Shown here: piece by piece, positions 23,363 through 30,272 of the stretch
Layout of the letters: each line of letters begins with the position of its first letter
Numbering within the stretch: the stretch's first letter is position 1
Origin: Lingula anatina
Taxonomy: Eukaryota; Brachiopoda; Lingulata; Lingulida; Lingulidae
Direction: 5' to 3'
Length of the DNA stretch: 30,272 bases
Assembly (NCBI RefSeq): GCF_001039355.2
Contig: NW_019776001.1
Location: forward strand, 111,677 to 141,948
Position numbers and translations under genes: made by a program
Notes under the pieces: generated by a model
Databases searched by the model: none
Told to the model about the DNA's origin: nothing
The model's input: the letters and a program-made list of their open reading frames with translations, nothing else

Positions 23363-26300
23363 CATTGAGCTGGAAGACAATTTTCCACTAGATGCTAATT
23401 TTTTGCTTATTAGTGGAGGGAAAAAGATGGTAGAGTAGGCTCAGGATATCCACATTGACATTTGAAACATCAAACTCTCTGCCATGGATAAACAATTGCG
23501 TTCATGAGTTATACCTGATTCGTAAATGGATGTGAAAGTTAGGCCCGGAAATATGGATAATAAAGGATATTGTGGGTGGAAAGGTGTATTGATCACTTTA
23601 ATGGAGAAGCCTGAATTCTTATTGAATATCGGATCAATATTTCATATCCTGAGAATAGATACCTCACTTAAAAGCTTATCAAGATTCTAAAGCAGCTTTC
23701 TGTCTTCCTTTGCACTGAATAAGCACCCGAACATTGAGACATCAAAAAGACTTCATCTCAGCTTATTGGATAGACACCTTTATTTATAAAAAGCTCATCA
23801 AGATTTCAAAGAAAATCTCATTCTCTCTTTATGGTGGATGAGTGTTGTTAATGTTAGTGTTATAATTATTTTCACTATATCAATTAGATGACAGTTTTCT
23901 ATATTCACTGTGTTCTTATTGTTTTGAAAACATGTTTTGTTTTGTTTTTTTTTTTGTGATGATATTGCATTATGTATGCTTTACAATGCTGCAACTACCT
24001 TGAGGGCTGTTTTTTTGTGTGTTGTCATGTTTGCCTCTTTTAGTTTATACTAAGAAACAAGATACACAAATATGGGTACCTTGTACAGGCCTAAAGAAAA
24101 ATGTACATAGAAATACATAAATATATCTGGTGGTTATAAATATTTATGTTATTTCTGCTGGATGACTAAACAAACTGAAATTTATCAAAACTGATTTTTT
24201 GAACTGTGTTATATTTCTTTAAAAATATTTATATGACAGATAGTTGATTTTGCCTAATTTGCACCAATTGCTTGCATAATGATGTACTATATTTTACAGA
24301 GTTGACCAAGCTGTATTGTTACATGCATTTTGCTATTAATCCACTAAAATATTAAAACTAAAACAGACAAAAAGCAAATCCGATTATGTTTAGTTATAAA
24401 TTCTCTGTTCCTCTAAATACATCAGTAGTCTTTTGATTAATTGTGATGTTTTATCACGAAGTGTCTCTTTAACCAGGTCGTACAATTTAACTTCCAACTG
24501 GTACAAGACACTGCAGGTCCATTAGGGATCAAACGATCATCACGGATGTTAAAGGTTAAGGTAGCAGATGGCCCATGTGACATTTAATTTCAAGGACTGT
24601 GGCCTTTAAGCACATTTTCAACTGGGAAATGCTGAATTTGAATATTCTGAGGATGACCCTGTGATATGTTGTCTCAAATATCAGCCATGATCAAGCTGAC
24701 ACCAGAGAATGAATTTTATTTTAATTTTCTGGACACTCATCTTGGTGACATTTTTATTATAAGCGATCTTGTGACTTACTAGGTCAAAGATATATCAATT
24801 GATTGGTGGCATTTTCCTCGGGATTAAGAAAATTGGAGTTCAGTGATATTATTTTTCTCTAGATGACAGCTGAATATGAAATGTCAAAGGTGCAGCAGTC
24901 ATGCTTTGATTGTGAATCTGAAGATTATGAGTTTTTTTTTAATATGTAAATGAAATTTATCTTCTTTATTTCAATTTCAATTTACAGAAATGAGCTGATA
25001 TAAATTAATGCCATGCCCTGCAGTTCGTAAGTTAATTTGTAGGTGAATTTGATTTCTCTGAGACTGATAAATAAATGGCTCAATTCCATCGTAATGGTTT
25101 ACAGGGCAGCTCATCCTAAAACACATTTAAAGGATAATTTAAGGCGTAAAACATTTCTGAGTGGTTATTTCTCTCAGCCGTCAAAGATAATCACCTGGTT
25201 CCACTAGACAATTAAGCATTGGACACAGAGGAAAACTGATGACTTCAGGCATTTTTTTCATTCAGTGAAGTGAAAAATTTCATTTGTCAAAATTAAATAT
25301 ATCGTAGGGCATGAAGATATAAGATGGCTCACGGGCAGGTTTTAATATTCAGTCGACCATATGTTCCGTAGGGACCAGCGCGTTGTGGTCGTGATGAAGG
25401 TGGTGTAGCATAAAATAGCACAACTCTGGAGGCAGCGAAAAAGATTAAGAGTAACAGCTGCATTGAAGGACTGCAAATATTGCATTCGGGGATACTATGT
25501 GAAGTGTGAACAGTTTTGCCAGAGGGACAAAGGGAACAGAAAGAGAAGATATTCTTAGAACTGTCCTGGAGTACTATGAGCCACTTTGTGTGAAAACTGC
25601 AATTTCATATGTGTGCAGCCTTAAAGTTTGTTAATGAAATCATCACAGAAGGAAAGATTGCAGGACTGAATGAGCTGGAAGAAAAAAGATCGAATAACAT
25701 CTCAGAAATATGCCATTTTAAAATAATTTGTTATTGTACACTGTACAGCTGCACTCAAAAGTTGAACTGAATGACAATAAGTAACTTGAATTGGGAGAAA
25801 AAAAGAAGAGAAGATTTCTAGGATATATGCCAAATTGTAAATGTAATTTAGAAAAAAAGGCTAGCTATCAAAACCCTAGTGTGTTAATCTCGGCTGTGTA
25901 GGAGTGTATTAAGAAGTATTGGTGCAGTTATGTCACTCTAGCCGTCTGTGTGGTAATTAAGTCTCAGAATGATCTCTCCAGGGGCTATTTTCCTTGAATA
26001 TTTATCGGCAGACGTCGGAGTTATTTCACACTGGGAGATTTTCTAAAGACTCTGATTGACAGGAACTCTGTATTACTCCTGGAAAATATTTGTTTTTTAT
26101 TGCTCGTGGCATTTACTATGAACTGAACACAGCAGTTAGTGCAGGCCACCGTTTATTTCCCATTGTGACATATTCACATTCCTCATTTTGTTTTACAGCT
26201 CCAGCCCAAAACTTAGGTTATTTATTTTCTCATAGCCATAAAAGCTAACTTGCCACTTTGAGACTTGGAAGGATTAAGGCATATCAGCAAAGATTGTCTC

Positions 26301-29300
26301 TGGTGATAGTTTTCAATCTACTAAGTGATGGCCTGTGTATTTTCATGTCTTCTGCTGATTTTTTTTTTTTTTCGAAATTGACCACAACTCCATTAGAGGT
26401 CAAAAGATAGTAGGTGTTATCAAAGTGTCAAGAGTTGGAATGAAAGCATCAATTTGCATTGCTATTCTTGTCAGCTTATGAAGAAACCAAGTATATTTAA
26501 GTTGATATTGATATGAAGTATTTGCCGTCCTATAATGTGGAATGATTTCATCTACATAACCTGAACAAACTTACTCTTATCATCCAGTTGACAGACTTGT
26601 GGGATAATTCTAAGGCGCAGAATTACAGTGTATTAAGACATAGATGATAATATTACAAAACAGTTGATGTAGTCTATCAGACAGGATTCCGTGGAATATC
26701 AATGGCTCAAGGAATTAAATTTTTGTGCAGCAGTAAACAGCATACGACTGCATATCCTGACAGATGCATGCCATTTTCCCCGACAAGTATCATCGAGCAA
26801 GTGAAGTAAAGTGTGTTCGGAGGTTCATTATCTTTTCTCGCTGGCAAAAGATTCCAGATCAACTTTATCCCAAGAAAGCAAACTTATGATATTTATAAGT
26901 CCCCTTAGTTCATCAAGTTACTGCAGTTCACATTCTGCTTGGTTCTTCCATTTTGTATTTGTTGAATGACCAACATCTGCAGATTTATCAGAATTACAGG
27001 GAACGTGGACTGGACGACCTAACTCTTCCATTGATGTGATTTATCTTAACAAGGCTACAGAACGATAGAAAACTCAATGACATCCACAAACACGGCCTAT
27101 CATCCCAGTGCAGTGCCCTGCAGCTGTATGGAATCATAACCAATATTGATTAGACCCTCACAGGGCTTGATTCAGTGACATGAGAGTCTTTAGACTGAAT
27201 AATCAATGAATGAAAATTGAGAAGAGTATGGATTTTAACATTAGGGAAACACAAAAGTGGTATCAAAGGAAAGAGGGAAACTTCCAGTAGAGACACAAGG
27301 GCTGCTGAGCAGAAGCTGAGATTGCAGATATTCTTGGAGATTGTTTATAATTAGCTTTCAGTGATAATGCAGTGAGATTTTCCATGAAGTTATTGCTGCC
27401 CTAGCTAAGGATGCCAGCTAAAATAGTGGCCTGAAATTGGATCAAAACATGCCAGTGTCATATATATTTATACTTTTTACAGTCTCGTGGGAGGAGTTAT
27501 TTGGAAGTTCAGTATTAGCCTTGTCGAGCTGATAAGCTTTTGCTTTCTTATTCCTGGATGGTATTGCTTATATTAGGAAGAATCCCAGCATTGAATTTGC
27601 CTGAGAGAGAAAAAACTGTTGACGAACTGGTGGAAGTTTCATTTATGCTCATAATCACTGACGCTGATTTTTGGATTGTATATTGGAATTTTGAAATGGC
27701 CATCCACAGCTTATCCACTGACATGTTTTAAGTGTTCCAATATGCTGAAAACCACCTGACATAGTCCATCTATCTGCACTAAAATAGACTAAAAATCTTT
27801 TTTTTTTTTTAATTTCACTAAATACAGATTATGTTGTATCTGGAAGTAGTTTCTGGTATAAAGTTTTATGCATCTTGCAGAATACATCGTGTTTTTGTAT
27901 GAGATATATTTGTCATTCAGCATTTCAGAAAGTTTCCAGTTAACATAATTTAGAAACTACACGTTTAGACATTGTGTAAGTGACATTTGCTGGTAGTATA
28001 TTTAGATCTGGAGAAGCTGCCTGTAATTCAGGATTCATGCAGGCATTGTGCAACAAACGAAACAATATCCTCAAAGTTCAGAACGAGTTCATTGCAACTA
28101 ATACCTGCAAACAAAAAGGCGACCTCTCAGGGGATCAATAGACTGTAAGCTGCAAGTTAGTATTTAAAGCGTATTACACAGGATTGCGTACAAGATTGAT
28201 TGAGGGGAAAAAACAGGATTATCCGAGGCTTTGCTTCATGAAATCGGTTTCCCAGTCAAGAGTGGTGTACAGAATGTAGATTTATAAGTGGATAAATTAG
28301 ATGGGAAATGAACAAAGAAGACAAATAACAAGAAGAAGACAAAGAAATGAGATCTGCCTGATCAAAGGCCTTTAGGGAAAAGCTACGAGTACAGTGCTAA
28401 TATACTCATGAATGTGATTTTAAAATATGGTTTATCTGTGAAAAAGATGAGTCATATGCGTGCATTTAATGTCCTGGAAAACAGAAGATTGGTTCCATGA
28501 TAATTACAGAGTATAAATGCAGGTTTGAATATAGAGCTGTATTAATAAGGCAAGAAGCATTAAAGGAACAGACTGAATTATAAGACTTGTATAGTCTCTC
28601 TGCTCATCATTAAAAAACTGAAAGGAAGCTGAAAGATACGAATATCAAAATATTCAAATATACATATGCTTTCTTCAGCACTGACCATAAACATTAACTT
28701 CTATTGTTTATAATCATAAATCTCAGTAGTTTGAGATAGAATGCTCTTTGTACTTTATAAATAGTATACCGAGCATTTACTTAATAGCTTCTTACATACC
28801 ATCCACAGTGGAAAAACAACAACCAGTTGCCAAAGATATTAAAGAAGAAACCGAAGATCTGTGCAAGCTGACGCAAAATACATTTTTTACACCTTTTTCT
28901 CCGACATTTGTGCTACAGCTTTTTTCTCAATCTTAGAGCAAGATATACTACATGCAGATGCATTGATTTGTGAAAGGTCAGTCATTCTTGGAAGAAAGAG
29001 GAAGGAAGGAAGGGAACGGAGAAGTTTAAATTTTGGCATTCTTTGGACCCGAGGTGGTCTTTACGTGGTATCACTTGTGCCTGTCTATAAGCTGAACGAG
29101 ACACCTGCAGATTTTATCGCAATCCATGTTCATTGTTTATTTAGTGAGCTCGCATTGAAGTTGCGGTAAACATTTGTCACTGCATTTTAACTGCTAACGT
29201 AAGTGCAATGTTCTAAGCTGGTGTAGTGTAGAAAGAATTACAACTCTAGTCGTGGATACAGGATGGAAATATGACTACACACTTGCAAGATAATTGTCAC

Positions 29301-29433
29301 AGCATCATTTTTCTCCGCTGAAACGTGTTATATACCTGAAGGGTAAAGAGAGGACACAAGGACTGAGCCTCATTATCCAGCGACAGATGGTGCTTTGCTG
29401 ATGTCACTGACATCTCTCAATATTGTTTTACAG
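23363..29433. other. Noncoding region upstream of the coding exon
   Basis: Six kilobases without a recognisable gene. Sequence complexity is higher and simple repeats fewer than in the left half, apart from short T runs (for example 26359-26372). A clean 3' splice-site-like sequence ends at 26198 (TTTTGTTTTACAG) and could mark an untranslated exon. ATCAATTGAT at 24794-24803 is a perfect palindrome. The 102-codon plus frame at 28861-29169 is not recognisable. It is most likely the 5' flank or a 5' UTR intron of the gene at 29720. Confidence 0.45.
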
Positions 29434-29719
29434 TAATTTGTAATTTGTTGTAATTAACAGTGCCAGTGGATTTTCACAGCAGATAGAAACAGTAACATTA
29501 CTGGTACAGTGTATCATGATTTGGTGTCTGAGATTCAATATTTTATATGGTTTGAAATGGAAGCAGTTGTATTCAGGCAAATCCCTTCAATAATTTCATA
29601 TACAACTTGCACTGTTGAATAGACTTTGGGGCACTAACTAATTCACATATCAAGATCAGCAGTTAATAATTGAACTTTATGATAACTGGATAGACAAAAT
29701 CATAAACTGTAACTAACCA
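29434..29719 (+). other. Possible 5' UTR part of the first coding exon
   Basis: A plausible 3' splice site ends at 29433 (TTGTTTTACAG), with a CTGAC branch-point-like motif about 20-25 bases upstream. A second weaker AG lies at 29460 (AATTAACAG). If either is used, the coding exon starts with up to about 290 bases of 5' UTR. Several out-of-frame ATGs lie in this stretch, for example near 29515 and 29555, so upstream ORFs would be expected. Alternatively transcription starts inside this segment. No TATA box or initiator is distinct enough to choose between these. Confidence 0.25.
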
Positions 29720-29808
29720 ATGGCGTCATCAGACATCGCCACGATGCTGACCACTACCAATACTATGTCCAGTCAGACACTGACCGATGCCCCACAGTCC
29801 GATGTCAG
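29720..29808 (+). CDS. First coding exon of an unidentified gene (partial, continues off the right edge)
   Basis: The ATG at 29720 is the first methionine after an in-frame TAA at 29714-29716, so this is a start exon rather than an internal one. Twenty-nine complete codons plus AG run to 29808, followed by GTAAGA, giving the donor CAG|GTAAGA, close to the animal consensus. The peptide begins MASSDIATML and ends APQSDV. Twelve of 29 residues are Ser or Thr and there is no signal peptide, membrane segment or recognisable domain, so it is probably a disordered N-terminal leader. The split codon AGN predicts Arg or Ser next. The exon is visibly richer in G+C, C-ending codons and CpG than its surroundings. 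The start context has G at +4 but C at -3, so it is moderate. Short Ser/Thr-rich leaders are common in transcription factors and RNA-binding proteins, but I cannot name the family. Downstream exons are outside the window. The exon call is reasonably secure and the identity is unknown. Confidence 0.62.
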
Positions 29809-30197
29809 GTAAGAATTTACTCACCCACACCTCTCACCTGTCTTAACTGTCTTCCATGTATCTCACTATGTTATACCTGTTCAGGGCCTAAGAAGACTGA
29901 TACATGTTCTTGGCCCATGCATTTGCCAGACTGTTTAAAGCATGTATTTTTAAGGTGGGGAAATGCCAGAGAAATCCAAATTTACTGAATGCATCTTTGC
30001 AGACACTGCATGATATGCACCTTGAGAAGATTGATATGTGTTTAGGGCTGGGATACATATCTGTTTTCTAAACAGTCTTGAAACTATGTGTGTATCACAA
30101 GATAGCAGATAGATGCAAAATATACCAAGGGTTTCGTTATGTAACACAGTAATTGTGAAGTATTTACTCTCAGATTTTTTTCGATAGATAACTAATT
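29809..30197 (+). other. Start of the intron following the coding exon
   Basis: The segment starts with the donor GTAAGAAT. The rest is A+T-rich noncoding sequence with stops in all plus-strand frames. The open frame on the minus strand at 29950-30204 has no recognisable domain and runs into the G+C-rich terminal element, so I regard it as chance. Confidence 0.5.
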
Positions 30198-30272
30198 GTA
30201 CCACCAGCGTTAGCGCTGGCGGTACACATGGTTTCGGTCTCGTCCGGATCGTTCCGCCGGCTCCGCCGGACG
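30198..30272. repeat. G+C-rich structured element with two inverted repeats, cut by the window end
   Basis: Base composition changes abruptly from A+T-rich to mostly G+C here. The first inverted repeat pairs 30198-30209 (GTACCACCAGCG) with 30214-30225 (CGCTGGCGGTAC) around a TTAG loop, 11 of 12 positions complementary. The second has perfect 7-bp arms CGTCCGG (30241-30247) and CCGGACG (30266-30272), and CCGCCGG occurs twice between them. There is no ORF of note. It resembles the edge of a foldback/MITE-type or other short interspersed repeat, but no family is recognisable. Because the window stops exactly at the second arm, the far end and any target-site duplication cannot be seen. Confidence 0.5.

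Noticed and set aside
28861-29169. 102-codon plus-strand frame just upstream of the coding exon
   Set aside because: Not recognisable and separated by stops from the supported start exon.
1-30272. CRISPR array, bacterial operon, phage or organellar content
   Set aside because: No regularly spaced identical repeats with unique spacers, no ribosome-binding-site-led ORF series, and a spliced exon with eukaryotic donor instead.

Overview
The window looks like a single-copy, intron- or intergenic-type stretch of a eukaryotic, most likely invertebrate animal, nuclear genome. The reasons are its overall A+T richness, the lack of tightly packed long ORFs, abundant CA/GT, GA and CAGA microsatellites, TTTA runs, one ambiguous base (n at 7626) typical of a draft assembly, and one well-formed first coding exon ending in a canonical splice donor. 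A marine invertebrate such as a mollusc is a reasonable guess, but nothing here fixes the phylum. I see no bacterial, phage or organellar gene organisation, no rRNA, no convincing tRNA and no CRISPR array.

Layout. Positions 1-7139 are A+T-rich noncoding DNA with scattered short palindromes, including a clean 11-bp stem-loop at 6812-6838. At 7161-7434 there is an unusually dense group of transcription-factor-like sites: paired GATA motifs, a perfect AGGTCA direct repeat with 3-bp spacing, E-boxes, an RFX-type X-box and a 14-bp palindrome. This is the best candidate regulatory module in the window. Positions 7435-12507 are more noncoding DNA. A microsatellite-rich belt follows at 12508-15148, ending in a 24-G run 36 bp before a (CA)25-C8 tract. 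Positions 15149-20025 hold small tandem duplications, a paired octamer/GATA-rich degenerate repeat and the CAGA and GA microsatellites. Positions 20026-29433 are again noncoding, with a C-rich tract that forms a G-quadruplex motif on the minus strand (22772-22797) and a 29-nt near-perfect palindrome (23287-23315).

The only coding sequence I can support is at 29720-29808 on the plus strand: an ATG preceded by an in-frame stop, 29 codons, then CAG|GTAAGA. It encodes a Ser/Thr-rich N-terminus and the rest of the gene lies beyond the right edge, so most of the window is probably the 5' flank or 5' UTR intron(s) of this gene. The last 75 bases (30198-30272) switch abruptly to G+C-rich sequence with two inverted repeats, the second ending exactly at the window edge. 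They look like the start of an unclassified structured repeat. I did not find a new multi-gene system. The reportable signals are regulatory-type clusters, palindromes and this terminal element.
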